Assembly (NCBI GenBank): GCA_963824345.1
Contig: CAWGOZ010000002.1
Coordinates: 682,001-746,000, forward strand
Direction: 5' to 3'
DNA from: Palsa-89 sp963824345
GTDB taxonomy: Bacteria; Acidobacteriota; Terriglobia; Bryobacterales; Bryobacteraceae
DNA length: 64,000 bases
Shown piece after piece: positions 33,643 to 42,971 of this stretch; within the stretch, counting starts at the first letter, position 1; each line of letters opens with the position of its first letter. Under the pieces are notes generated by a model. That model had not been told where the DNA came from, ran no database searches, and worked only from the letters and a program-made list of their open reading frames with translations. The position numbers and the translations under genes were made by a program.

Positions 33643-36600
33643 TTAAAATGTTACCCGCAGCGCGATCTGCCCGACCCTTCCGGTTCCCGTCACAGTCGAG
33701 GTGATTTGGCCAAATAACGGATCGGTGATGGTGTTCATGGGAAGCAAATTCCCCTGGGTGCCGGTCGGGCTGGCGAATTCAGGATGATTCAGGGTGTTGA
33801 AAGACTCGACCCGAAGCTCCGTATTCAGTTTTTCGTGAAAGAAAAGAGTTCTCTTGACGATCGCCAGGTCGAGATTCACCAACCCGATGCCTGGAATACC
33901 GTTGCGCGGCATTCCATAAGTCCTTTCCGCAGCTGTCGGGATGTAGTTGGGATCCAGCCATTGAGAAGGCACCGTGAAATCGTTGGGGTTGAAATAGTAC
34001 AGGCCGGATGTGCCATTGATGGTGTGTGTGGAGCCCACCGAATAACGCTGGACAGTGGGAGTTGTCATCTGGGCCAGCGCCAGGACTGTATCCCCCGCGC
34101 CGGACGGACCTGGGATATTGTTGACCGGCGTGTTCCCCGGTATACCTGCTGGAATGTCGATTGGCTGTCCCGTATAGTCGCTGAAAATAGGATAAAGCGT
34201 CCAGCCGCCGGTAAGCGCCTTGGGCGCCGACGTCCATAGCTTTGCAAACGGCAGCTCCCAACCTCCGCTGATCGTGAACCGCTGGCGTTGGTCGAATTGT
34301 GCATCGGCTCGAAGGGCATTGTGATCGTAATACGGCACGCCGCCGCTGGGATTGTTGACATTTCCGGTGCTGTTATCGATATTGTGCGACCAAGTATAAG
34401 CTACCGTGAAAAACGTGGTCCCAACTCCGCGCCAATCGCCGAAGCGCTTGTTGAGGCTAGTCAGCAGGCCGTTATAGTTGGCACTCCCGTCGTTGGTCAT
34501 GTAATTGACCAGCGCGGAGAATCCATTGTCAGTCACACCGAGAGTGGGACTGTTGTAGTAGGGATAGAGCGCAGCGTTCAATATACGGACGTTGGTGCCC
34601 AGAATCATCGGGTTTCCGTCCTCCAGCGTTAGCAACCGATGGCTGTCGCTGCCGACATAGCTGACTTCCAGCTCGAGATCCTTGGCCAGTTGCTGCTGCA
34701 AGCTGAGATTGTATTGATATACGTACGGAGTTTTCAGGTGCGGCTCTACGAACCACTGGCTGGAGCCAAATGGGATGGCGCCGAGGTTTTGAAAGAGGTT
34801 GGGATCCTTGGAGGAAAGCGTTTCATGACTCGGGAAGGGATCCGCCAAGCCGTTTGACGCGTAGGGGTTCTGCATGTAACCCGGCGCAACTGAGGTAACG
34901 GCCGAGGGGAGCCCATTGTACCCGTTCATGCCGAAATCGACGCCTGCGTAATAGGGCGCGACGCCATTGTTCTCGTCCATATCCCAGCCGTTGAGGACGC
35001 TATAGAACATTCCGAATCCGCCGCGAATACTGGTTTTCGCTTTCCCAAACGGATCCCATGCGAAACCGAGTCGCGGAGAGAAGTTCGTCTTGTCGGGGAA
35101 ATAGAGGCCGGAGGGCGCTCCGGGATCGCCGGGAAATACGGCGCCCACAGGCGCGCCGGCGAACCGCTGCGATTGTTCGCCTGGAATGAGGCTGAAGGAC
35201 CGGCCTAGCGTGTCCTTTTGCGGCGTGCTGTATTCATACCGTACCCCCAGCGTCAACAGCAGCCGCGGCGTGACCTTCCATTCGTCTTGGAAAAACGCCG
35301 CGAATTGCTTCTGCCGCATATTGTCGTAGGCGGATGGAAATTGAAAGTACTCGTCCGGTAGTCCGAACTCAAAATCGGCGAGAGCATTTCCCGACCCGAT
35401 ATATGTATACGGGCCATAGAAATTAAACTGTCCATCGATATAGTACTCGTAGTGCGAGTTTTCCTGTGCAGCCGCAAGTGAAACACCGCCGCGGAAGGTG
35501 TGCGTGCCTCTGATCCAAGTGATCGTGTCGGCATAGGAATAGGTATTGTCTTCCTTCTGACCCTCATTGCCGTTAAATCCAATAGTCGGACCATTGGCGA
35601 GACTAATCACAGTGGGCCCATTCGGCTGGTCTGAGTTGATGCCGACTCCTAGCGCGTTCGGATGAGGCTGCGTTGCGCCGGGCGTGTTCAACACCTGCCC
35701 AAAACGATTCGCCGAGGCACGGGCCTCGTTGAGAAGATTCGGCGTGATGGTCTTAGTGTAAGAGAGGTTGATGAGACCCGATGTCAGGATGTTGGTTGAC
35801 GGAAAGTCTACGTTGGCGCCGGATGTGAACGCGCCGCCGAGGGAAGCGTTATAGGGATTCTGGTTGTGACCGATCAGCACCGTGATGTGGTCGGTCGTAG
35901 TCGGCAGTATGTCGAACTTCCCGGTGAACTCGTCGGCGTTGTTGGGAACGTTGAGCTGGGGCAGGAAAACGCCCGAGGGCGAGGTTGGAATAAGGCCTGC
36001 CTTCACGTAATTCAGGAAGACCGGATTCAGAGTGGCGGGATTAATGATGCCTTTGGCCGCCAGCGCCGCATTGCCCTGATAGTAAGGATTCGACTGCAAA
36101 AAGTTGACCACCACGGGGTCCGGGCCGCCGTTCACGGCATGCGAGAAGTCACCGCCGAGTTCGGCCGGCGTGTAGGTGGGTGTCAGCGAACCGATACTGG
36201 TTGAAATCTGGCGCTGGCCTTGATAGCCGAAGAAGAAGAAGAATTTGTCTTTTCCATGGACCAATTTCGGGATCACCACCGGACCGCCCAGCGTCACCCC
36301 GAATTGATTGCGCTTCAGCACCGGGACGGGAGCGCCGGTCAGATTAGCGAAGAAATCGTTGGCATTTAAATCCTCGTTGCGAAGGTAGTCGAATAAGCTG
36401 CCGTGAAGCTCGTTGGTGCCCGATTTAGTCACGACACTGATAATTCCACCGCCGGTGCGGCCGTATTCGGCGGTGTAGTTATTCATCAGAACTCGAAACT
36501 CCGCGACCGTATCCGGATTCGGATCGAAGGTGACTCCGCTGCTGGTGACCGAGTTATTGTTGGCGCCGTCTAAAAGATAGCTAATCCCATCTTCTCGCCC

Positions 36601-37173
36601 TCCGGCAATACTGAAGCCGGTACCCGCCGTTTGGCCGTTTCCGGTGGGAGTGCCGCTGATGCCCGGCAGCGTAGCCGCTAACGTGAGAGTGTCGCGGCCA
36701 TTGAGCGGCAGTTCCTGTACTGCTTGCCCGACCACGGTTCCACCGACGGTGGGATTCACGGTTTCCACCTGCGTGGCTTGCGCGTCCACCGCAACGGTCT
36801 GGCTCAGTTGTCCCAGCGCGAGCGCCACATCAACGCGCAGCGATTGATTGATCTGAAGTTCGCTTGGCCGCGTGACGGCCGTTCCGAAGCCTTGCTCCTG
36901 CACGGTGACGCTATAGTTGCCGATCGGCAATTGCAGCACTTGATAACTTCCATCGTCACGCGTCGTGGTCTCCCAGTGAACGCCGGTGCTTACATTGGTC
37001 ACGGTGACCTTGGCCCCGGCGACCACGGCTCCGCCGGGATCGGTGACGGTCCCTACTACGCGGCCGGTTGCAGCTTGTGGAGAGGCCAGTGGAGCGGTGC
37101 AGAGCATCAAAACGATCGCAGTGAAGGCTGCGATCCGGGCGCTCATTCGCCTGTACATAGATTGCGATGACAT
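33643..37173 (-). CDS. Oar-like TonB-dependent receptor
   Basis: A 1176-residue outer-membrane protein. The ATG at 37173 follows AAAGGGGGTCACC and gives a signal peptide (RIAAFTAIVLMLCTAPLASP). A carboxypeptidase-regulatory-like domain follows (VVGTVTDPGGAVVAGAKVTV), then a plug (LPLNGRDTLTLAATLPGISG, FSIAGGREDGISYLLDGANN) and a long barrel that ends in ALRVTF. The gene lies inside the minus-strand run between the YtcJ-like amidohydrolase and the SpdH-like flavoprotein, so it is the candidate importer for that pathway. The longer frame from 37284 is not used. Confidence 0.9.
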   Translation of the reverse strand: MSSQSMYRRMSARIAAFTAIVLMLCTAPLASPQAATGRVVGTVTDPGGAVVAGAKVTVTNVSTGVHWETTTRDDGSYQVLQLPIGNYSVTVQEQGFGTAVTRPSELQINQSLRVDVALALGQLSQTVAVDAQATQVETVNPTVGGTVVGQAVQELPLNGRDTLTLAATLPGISGTPTGNGQTAGTGFSIAGGREDGISYLLDGANNNSVTSSGVTFDPNPDTVAEFRVLMNNYTAEYGRTGGGIISVVTKSGTNELHGSLFDYLRNEDLNANDFFANLTGAPVPVLKRNQFGVTLGGPVVIPKLVHGKDKFFFFFGYQGQRQISTSIGSLTPTYTPAELGGDFSHAVNGGPDPVVVNFLQSNPYYQGNAALAAKGIINPATLNPVFLNYVKAGLIPTSPSGVFLPQLNVPNNADEFTGKFDILPTTTDHITVLIGHNQNPYNASLGGAFTSGANVDFPSTNILTSGLINLSYTKTITPNLLNEARASANRFGQVLNTPGATQPHPNALGVGINSDQPNGPTVISLANGPTIGFNGNEGQKEDNTYSYADTITWIRGTHTFRGGVSLAAAQENSHYEYYIDGQFNFYGPYTYIGSGNALADFEFGLPDEYFQFPSAYDNMRQKQFAAFFQDEWKVTPRLLLTLGVRYEYSTPQKDTLGRSFSLIPGEQSQRFAGAPVGAVFPGDPGAPSGLYFPDKTNFSPRLGFAWDPFGKAKTSIRGGFGMFYSVLNGWDMDENNGVAPYYAGVDFGMNGYNGLPSAVTSVAPGYMQNPYASNGLADPFPSHETLSSKDPNLFQNLGAIPFGSSQWFVEPHLKTPYVYQYNLSLQQQLAKDLELEVSYVGSDSHRLLTLEDGNPMILGTNVRILNAALYPYYNSPTLGVTDNGFSALVNYMTNDGSANYNGLLTSLNKRFGDWRGVGTTFFTVAYTWSHNIDNSTGNVNNPSGGVPYYDHNALRADAQFDQRQRFTISGGWELPFAKLWTSAPKALTGGWTLYPIFSDYTGQPIDIPAGIPGNTPVNNIPGPSGAGDTVLALAQMTTPTVQRYSVGSTHTINGTSGLYYFNPNDFTVPSQWLDPNYIPTAAERTYGMPRNGIPGIGLVNLDLAIVKRTLFFHEKLNTELRVESFNTLNHPEFASPTGTQGNLLPMNTITDPLFGQITSTVTGTGRVGQIALRVTF

Positions 37174-37258
37174 GGTGACCCCCTTTTTCAACTCCGTAAT
37201 GTTGAAACAAGAATGCCCCAAGTCAAACGCCGGTGTCAAACCTGCGCCCTGGCCGCGG

Positions 37259-38977
37259 TCAGGCTTGGTAAACGGTGGAACCACCGACTACGGTGCGGAC
37301 AATCTCGATGTCCTTGATTTTGTCTTGCGGCACGGTATGAGGATCGTCGGCCAAAACCACGAAATCGGCCAGTTTCCCCGGCGTGATTGAGCCCTTTATA
37401 TTTTCTTCGTGCGAATTGTAGGCGCCGTTGAGCGTATTAATTCGGAGTGCCTCGTCCACGCTGACGCGCTGGTTGGCGCCCCAAGTCTCTCCGTTCCATC
37501 CGGTCCTCGTCACCATCCCTTGAATTCCCATTCTTGGATCGAACGGTCCGGGGTCGAAATCGGAGCCGGCTGCCACTGCAATGCCGGCGTCCAGGAAGGT
37601 GCGAAACGCCATGCAGCGCTGCATGAAGTCTTCGCCATAGAAATGGAACTTGTCGGAATTGTAGTAGGCATAGGAGGTGAACACTGCCGGCACCGCGCCC
37701 AGGGCCTTGATACGCCGCACCAGGTCGTCGTTGATCAAGGTACAGTGCGTGATCTTCGGACGCGCATCTTCTCGGGGAAACAGCTTCTGCGCCCGCTCCA
37801 CGGCAGTGAGCATCCGATCGATAGCGACGTCGCCATTGGCATGGCAGTTCACCTGAATGCCCGCGCGATGCACCCGCTCCACCCAGGCATTCAGCACGTC
37901 CTGCGCCTCGGTGAGGTTGCCTTGGTACGGCGGGTCGATTCCGATATACGGCCTGCTGATGGCCATGGTGCGCTCCGAGAACGATCCATCCACGCCGTGT
38001 TCGGAAGTAGCTCCGAACCGAATCCACTCGTCGCCGAAGCCGCTCTCCATTCCGCTCGATATCATCGCTTCCAGCGTCTTGCCCATGACCTCATAGCTCA
38101 CCCTGTGCCGCAGATCCCCTCGCGCCCGCACCTGCTGCAGAGCGAAAAGATCCCCGCCTTCGTGATGCACGCTGGTCAAACCGTAGCGGACGAACTGCTT
38201 GGAAATATATGCCAGCCCCTCGCGGGCGCGCTGCAGCCTCTGCTCTTCGGTAAAAACGGGATGCTTGCCGGCCTTCTCAAACACGCTTCGCGCCCGATCG
38301 GTGACCCGGCCGTTGAGTTCGCCGTTCGGATCTTTGTCAAACGTCCCGCCGGCAGGATTGGGGGTTCGTTTGTTGATGTCGGCCAGTTCGAGCGCTTTGC
38401 TGTTGTAGTACGAGGTGTGGCCGCCGCGATGATGCACTACTACCGGATGGTCCTTCGATACCTGGTCGAGATCGTGAACGTTGAGCTGTCGATTGTCCTT
38501 GACTTTGGTGTCGTCGAAAAAGAATCCTTCCACCCAGATACCTGGCGGAGTCTGCTGCGCTTTTGCGCGGAGCTTCTCGACTATGCTGCTGATCGTTACT
38601 AATTCGACCACGTACGGATTGCCCACCAGGACCTCGTACAGCAATGTTTCGCCCGGAGCGTGGTTGTGGCAATCGATGAACCCGGGCACTACGGTCATCT
38701 GCTTCGCATCGTAGGTCTGGGTTGCTTTCCCGATCAGGCCCCGGATGTCCGCGCTGCTTCCCACCGCCGTGAATCGTCCGGCCTTGACGGCGAAAGCCTC
38801 CGCCTTTGGCGCGCTCGAATCCACGGTATAAACCTTGGCGTTGAACACCACTAGGTCGGCGTCCACCCGCGCTTCGGCCGCCTGGGCGACTCGTTGCCAG
38901 GGCGCACCCGCAAAGCCTGCAATACCGGCCGCAGCCAAGCCCGTGAACTTTCGTCGACTATGTCCCTGGTTCAGCAT
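37259..38977 (-). CDS. YtcJ-like amidohydrolase, Tat-exported
   Basis: A 572-residue metal-dependent hydrolase of the YtcJ group. Its N-terminus is a twin-arginine-type signal (HSRRKFTGLAAAGIAGFAGA). The metal site is visible as VPGFIDCHNHAPGE (HxH), VNCHANGDVAIDRML, ITHCTLI and AAGSDFDPGPFDP with the catalytic aspartate. The C-terminal GSITPGKLADFVVLADDPH returns to the beta-sandwich. These enzymes hydrolyse N-acyl, carbamoyl or formyl groups on nitrogen. It is the first gene of the minus-strand amine-related run and would remove an acyl group before oxidation, which is inference. Confidence 0.85.
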   Translation of the reverse strand: MLNQGHSRRKFTGLAAAGIAGFAGAPWQRVAQAAEARVDADLVVFNAKVYTVDSSAPKAEAFAVKAGRFTAVGSSADIRGLIGKATQTYDAKQMTVVPGFIDCHNHAPGETLLYEVLVGNPYVVELVTISSIVEKLRAKAQQTPPGIWVEGFFFDDTKVKDNRQLNVHDLDQVSKDHPVVVHHRGGHTSYYNSKALELADINKRTPNPAGGTFDKDPNGELNGRVTDRARSVFEKAGKHPVFTEEQRLQRAREGLAYISKQFVRYGLTSVHHEGGDLFALQQVRARGDLRHRVSYEVMGKTLEAMISSGMESGFGDEWIRFGATSEHGVDGSFSERTMAISRPYIGIDPPYQGNLTEAQDVLNAWVERVHRAGIQVNCHANGDVAIDRMLTAVERAQKLFPREDARPKITHCTLINDDLVRRIKALGAVPAVFTSYAYYNSDKFHFYGEDFMQRCMAFRTFLDAGIAVAAGSDFDPGPFDPRMGIQGMVTRTGWNGETWGANQRVSVDEALRINTLNGAYNSHEENIKGSITPGKLADFVVLADDPHTVPQDKIKDIEIVRTVVGGSTVYQA

Positions 38978-39016
38978 GGTTCAGGAAGTGTTCGCGCCTG
39001 CTAGAAGAAAACTTGG

Positions 39017-39088
39017 AGCGGGGTACGGGAATCGAACCCGTGTAAATCAGCTTGGAAGGCTGACGCCCGACCGCTAGGCCAACCCCGC
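39017..39088 (-). tRNA. tRNA-Gly (anticodon TCC)
   Basis: The minus strand gives acceptor arms GCGGGGT / ACCCCGC, D arm with GGCCTAGCGGTC, anticodon arm CAGC-CTTCCAA-GCTG with TCC, and T arm with GGTTCGATTCC. CCA is not encoded. It stands alone between the amidohydrolase and arabinose-5-phosphate isomerase genes. Confidence 0.95.
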
Positions 39089-39159
39089 ATATCCGTCAAC
39101 GCACAGTTTCCGGTTACCGCAACCATTGTACGGAACGGCGGCGAACGGGGTCAATTTGT

Positions 39160-40152
39160 TTACAGCCCCACGCCCCGATAGATATCGTGCAGGCGCAGCA
39201 GCCCGAGACACGCGCCGCTCGATCGATCCACCACCGGCAACACCGAGATTTGCGAAGGACGATCCTCCATCAGCCGCAGCGCCTCCTGCAAACGCGCGTC
39301 CGGGTCGACGCTGGCCGGATGCGCGGTCATCACCTGGGATGCGCGCAGGCTGCGGATATCGTCGTGAGCTTCGAGCGCCCGGCGCACGTCGCCATCGGTA
39401 ATCAGCCCGCACAAGCGCTGCTCGGAGTCGAGGATGCAGGCGGCGCCGTGCGGGTAGCGCGTCATGGCGATCACCACTTGCTTGAGCGAATCCTCGGGAT
39501 GGGCCCAGGCGAGCTCGTCGCGGCCGTGCATCACTTCGCGAACCGTCAGCCGCAAACTGCGGCCCAGGTGGCCTCCGGGATGAAAGCGCTCGAAATCCCC
39601 AGCATTGAAGTTGCGCGCGCCCATCAGCGCTACCGCCAGGGCGTGGCCCAGCGCCAGCGCCACCGAGGAGCTCGCCGTGGGCGCTAGATTATCCGGATCG
39701 GCCTCGCGCTCCACCGAGGCGTCCAATAGCACATCCATCTCGGCGGCCAGCGGCGACGACATGTTCCCAATAATTCCAATGCGGCTGGACGGAAGTTGGC
39801 GCAGAAACGGGATCAGCTGGAGCAGCTCAAACGAGTTGCCGCTTTTGGACACCATCAGCGTAGGGTCGCCCGGCGAATAGAGGCCCAGGTCGCCATGCGA
39901 GGCTTCCGCGGCGTGCAGAAATACGGCCGGGGTCCCGGTGCTGCATAGCGTGGCGACGATCTTGCGCGCCACCAGGCCGGACTTGCCGAGCCCCGTGACC
40001 ACCAGCTTGCCGGTATGCGCCAGGATCAGTTCGACGGCGCAGGACAGATTGCCATCCAAGCGCCGCGCGGCTCGATTCACAGCCTCGGCTTCAATTTGCA
40101 TGCCCTTCCGGGCGGCTTCGAGCCACACCGAGGCCGGTGCTTTTGCATTCAT
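39160..40152 (-). CDS. kdsD: D-arabinose-5-phosphate isomerase (KpsF/GutQ/KdsD)
   Basis: A 330-residue protein with a SIS sugar-phosphate isomerase domain (GKLVVTGLGKSGLVARKI, ASHGDLGLYSPGDP, SKSGNSFELLQLIPFLRQL, APTASSSVALALGHALAVAL) followed by two CBS domains (VREVMHGRDELAWAHPEDSL; ASQVMTAHPASVDPDARLQ). It converts ribulose-5-phosphate to arabinose-5-phosphate, the first step to Kdo for lipopolysaccharide. The start is set at the ATG at 40152; a longer frame from 40248 has no family match. None of the other Kdo genes (kdsA, kdsB, kdsC) is adjacent. It is divergent from a zinc-ribbon microprotein. Confidence 0.93.
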   Translation of the reverse strand: MNAKAPASVWLEAARKGMQIEAEAVNRAARRLDGNLSCAVELILAHTGKLVVTGLGKSGLVARKIVATLCSTGTPAVFLHAAEASHGDLGLYSPGDPTLMVSKSGNSFELLQLIPFLRQLPSSRIGIIGNMSSPLAAEMDVLLDASVEREADPDNLAPTASSSVALALGHALAVALMGARNFNAGDFERFHPGGHLGRSLRLTVREVMHGRDELAWAHPEDSLKQVVIAMTRYPHGAACILDSEQRLCGLITDGDVRRALEAHDDIRSLRASQVMTAHPASVDPDARLQEALRLMEDRPSQISVLPVVDRSSGACLGLLRLHDIYRGVGL

Positions 40153-40257
40153 ACGGTTGACTGAACCATCATCGCATTGCAGCCCGGAACCCGGAGTTTG
40201 CGAATAGCGCCTAAAGGAAAACCGGCTCCGGCCCGATGATATTGGCATAAGGTGAAC

Positions 40258-40431
40258 ATGCTACCCGGTCTTACGACGGTTTCGCTGCCTCAAATCTACT
40301 GCCGGACGTGCCATTTATCGACGCGCTCCGACATGTCGCGCTGCCTGCATTGCAATCGTCCGCTGAATCCGGCGCCGCCCGCATCCAAGCGGACGCTTCG
40401 CAAGGTGAAAACCGCCCGCCGTGCGCACTGA
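40258..40431 (+). CDS. 57-residue zinc-ribbon protein
   Basis: This small gene begins with ATG after AAGGTGAAC, a fair ribosome site, and encodes 57 residues. Two C-x-x-C knuckles are present: YCRTCHL (Cys15, Cys18) and RCLHCNRPL (Cys29, Cys32), ten residues apart, which is the rubredoxin-like zinc-ribbon layout. The C-terminal 20 residues are strongly basic (SKRTLRKVKTARRAH), as in small nucleic-acid-binding proteins. It lies in the gap between the isomerase and permease genes and points into the convergent permease. It could be RNA- or DNA-binding, or a ribosome-associated protein; there is no direct evidence. Confidence 0.55.
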   Translation: MLPGLTTVSLPQIYCRTCHLSTRSDMSRCLHCNRPLNPAPPASKRTLRKVKTARRAH

Positions 40432-40449
40432 AGCAGCAACACCCCGCGT

Positions 40450-41697
40450 TCATTCATAGCGGAGCGCAACCACCGGATCCAGCCGCGCAGCTTTGTTGGC
40501 GGGCCAGATTCCAAAAAACAGCCCAATAGCCACCGAAACAACGACACCCAGCGCGGCAGCCCACCAAGGCACCGCCGTCGGAAGCGCCGGGAATGCCAAG
40601 CGGCAGATAAACGATACCAGCCAGCCGAGTGACATCCCGATCAGGCCGCCCAATCCGGTCAGCACCACCGCTTCGGTCAGGAACTGAAGCACGATGTCGG
40701 CGCGCTTGGCGCCGATCGCTTTTCGGATTCCAATTTCCCGCGTGCGCTCCGTCACCGAGACCAGCATGATGTTCATCACGCCAATGCCGCCCACCAGCAG
40801 ACCGATGGAACTCATCACCACCATCACCAGCGCCACCATGGCGGTGACGTTGTGAAACTGCTCCACCAACTGCTCGGAGGTGGAGATGGAGAAATCGTCG
40901 GGTTTATTCGGAGCAACGTGCCGCCGGATGCGCAGCACCGCGGTGGCTTCGTCGATCGCCGACGCCATCCGGCCCGGCTTGGCGGTGACGAACAGCAGAT
41001 TTTCCTTGGACGCCGGGAACAGCTTGTGCATGCTGAAGTAGGGCAGCATCACGCGGATGTCGTCCTGGCCCGGGAAGGACGCGCCCGGTCGTTTCATCAC
41101 GCCCACGATCTGGAACTTGTGGCCATTCACGTCGATCCACTTGCCGATCGGATCCTCGCCGTTCATCAGCGCGCGCGGAACGTCGGCTCCCACCACCGCT
41201 ACCGGCATGCGGTGCTGATTCTCCGCGTCGGTGAAGAAACGCCCCTCTTGCATCTCGGCCTGGCCGCTCTCGGCATAAGACTCTTCGGTTCCAGAAACGT
41301 CGGCCTCATACAGCTCGTTTCCTTTGTAGCGCGCGATGTTGATCTGCGGCCCGATTCCGGGCGTATTCGGGATCAGATAGGGGCTCACGTACTGCACTGA
41401 CGGACAGCGCGCCGCGATCGCCAAGCCATCTTCATAGGTGATCGGTTTTCGCCGCAGCATCTCGGCTGTGCGGGTCTGAAAACCGATCGGAAACTTGAAG
41501 ATAATCGCGCTGTTGGTCCCAAAGCTGCGGATGATGCTAGTGACCGCGCCGTCCAATCCCGCGATGATCGAACCGACGCCGATAATGGTGCCGGTGCCGA
41601 TGATCACGCCCAGAACGGTGAGGAACGAACGCATTTTGTGCTCGCGCACGGTAGCCAGGGCCAGGCCGATGGCGGCGCTCAGTTCCACCCAAGTCAT
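40450..41697 (-). CDS. MacB/FtsX-type ABC transporter permease (second copy)
   Basis: A 415-residue permease. One transmembrane helix near the N-terminus (FLTVLGVIIGTGTIIGVGSI) is followed by a large periplasmic MacB_PCD domain and three C-terminal helices with VSVTERTREIGIRKAIGAKR, the coupling loop that contacts the ATPase, and a final ANKAARLDPVVALRYE. It is paralogous to the gene directly upstream, 17 bases away, and they probably form a heterodimer. No ABC ATPase gene is next to them, so the motor must be encoded elsewhere. Type VII ABC machines of this kind work by mechanotransmission and drive efflux or lipoprotein handling. Confidence 0.9.
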   Translation of the reverse strand: MTWVELSAAIGLALATVREHKMRSFLTVLGVIIGTGTIIGVGSIIAGLDGAVTSIIRSFGTNSAIIFKFPIGFQTRTAEMLRRKPITYEDGLAIAARCPSVQYVSPYLIPNTPGIGPQINIARYKGNELYEADVSGTEESYAESGQAEMQEGRFFTDAENQHRMPVAVVGADVPRALMNGEDPIGKWIDVNGHKFQIVGVMKRPGASFPGQDDIRVMLPYFSMHKLFPASKENLLFVTAKPGRMASAIDEATAVLRIRRHVAPNKPDDFSISTSEQLVEQFHNVTAMVALVMVVMSSIGLLVGGIGVMNIMLVSVTERTREIGIRKAIGAKRADIVLQFLTEAVVLTGLGGLIGMSLGWLVSFICRLAFPALPTAVPWWAAALGVVVSVAIGLFFGIWPANKAARLDPVVALRYE

Positions 41698-41714
41698 CGT
41701 TCCACCGTCATTTG

Positions 41715-42968
41715 CTATCTCTCCACCCTGAGGGCTTCGATGGGATCCAGTTTGGAGGCGCGCTGGGCCGGATAGATCCCAAAGAACAGGCCGACCGCCG
41801 TGGATAATGACAAGCCGATCAACACCGCCGAGGCAGGGACGGCCATGGGAACCGCCGTGAAGTTTCGCACCAGGGCCGCGACAATCCAGGCCAGCGCCAC
41901 CCCGATAAATCCTCCCATGCCTGCCAGCATCGAGGATTCCACCAGGAACTGGTTGAGAATGTCCTGGCGGCGCGCGCCCACCGATTTGCGAATGCCGATT
42001 TCGTGCGTGCGTTCGCTGACCACCGCAAGCATGATGTTCATGATCACCACGCCGCCCACTACCATGAAGATGGAAACGATGGCGACGGCCGTGGCTGCAA
42101 TTGCGTTGGTGAATTGGTCAAAGGCGCTGACTAAAGCATCGGAGGAAAGAATGGAGAAGGTGTCGTCCTGGCCCGGCTGCTCATGCCGTCGGACGCGAAG
42201 CAGCATGCGCATCTGGTCCTTGGCCTGCTCCAGCACCTTCTGATCAATGGCCCGCGCAGCATATCGAATTCCCTTGCGCGAGCCGTAAATCTGAAAATAC
42301 GCCTCGATGGGAATTTGGACGAACGCGTCCTGCGATTGGCCGAACACGCTGCCTTTGGCTTTGGCCACTCCTATAACGGTGAATGGCCGGCCCTCCACCT
42401 TGATCTCCTTGCCGATGGGATCCACATCCCCAAAGAGGTTGGTCCTCACATCGGCGCCCAACACGGCCACGGTCGACCGATGCCGGTCCTCGCTATCGGT
42501 AAAATAACGGCCGAGCGCGATCTCGGTGTTGCCCAGCGCCGCCCAGTTGGCAGTGCCTCCGTCCAGGTCGATCTCGGTTAACGTCTGCGATCCCAGGGAC
42601 ACGCTGACGGTGCGCTCCGCGACCATCCCGAGATCACCGGTGAGCGTGGCGCGCTCCTTCAAATATTGGAACTCCTCCGGGCTGAGCTGCGGATTCTTGT
42701 TTTGCATCTGCAGGAATTTCTTCGGATCGAAATTACCCAGGAACGCGATCCTGACCACGCGAAAGCCATCCGAGCCCATGCTGGAAACCGTGTTGGCGAT
42801 GAACACGTCCATCCCGTGAATCACCGCCATCACTGCGATCAGCGTGGTGGTGGCCAGGATGATGCCGAGCAGCGTGAGGAAACTGCGCAGCTTGCTGGAA
42901 CGAAGCGAATCCGCCGCTATGGCTGCCGCTTCGCGAAATGACGCGGTTTGTCGTGAGCCATGCAGCAC
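41715..42968 (-). CDS. MacB/FtsX-type ABC transporter permease (first copy)
   Basis: A 417-residue permease with the same order as its neighbour: N-terminal helix (FLTLLGIILATTTLIAVMAV), periplasmic MacB_PCD domain, and three helices with VVSERTHEIGIRKSVGARR and a terminal AQRASKLDPIEALRVER. The GTG start at 42968 lies 3 bases from the stop of the YheT-like hydrolase gene, so the genes are in one transcript headed by the DtxR-family regulator. Metal-regulated expression of this permease pair is a reasonable inference from that arrangement. Confidence 0.9.
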   Translation of the reverse strand: MLHGSRQTASFREAAAIAADSLRSSKLRSFLTLLGIILATTTLIAVMAVIHGMDVFIANTVSSMGSDGFRVVRIAFLGNFDPKKFLQMQNKNPQLSPEEFQYLKERATLTGDLGMVAERTVSVSLGSQTLTEIDLDGGTANWAALGNTEIALGRYFTDSEDRHRSTVAVLGADVRTNLFGDVDPIGKEIKVEGRPFTVIGVAKAKGSVFGQSQDAFVQIPIEAYFQIYGSRKGIRYAARAIDQKVLEQAKDQMRMLLRVRRHEQPGQDDTFSILSSDALVSAFDQFTNAIAATAVAIVSIFMVVGGVVIMNIMLAVVSERTHEIGIRKSVGARRQDILNQFLVESSMLAGMGGFIGVALAWIVAALVRNFTAVPMAVPASAVLIGLSLSTAVGLFFGIYPAQRASKLDPIEALRVER

Positions 42969-42971
42969 GTA

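Noticed and set aside
31805..33646. 613-residue plus-strand ORF
   Set aside because: Antisense to the Tat-exported flavoprotein whose FAD motif and signal are clear; no coherent domain in the plus frame.
37409..38602. 397-residue plus-strand ORF
   Set aside because: Antisense to the YtcJ-like amidohydrolase; histidine-rich shadow without motifs.
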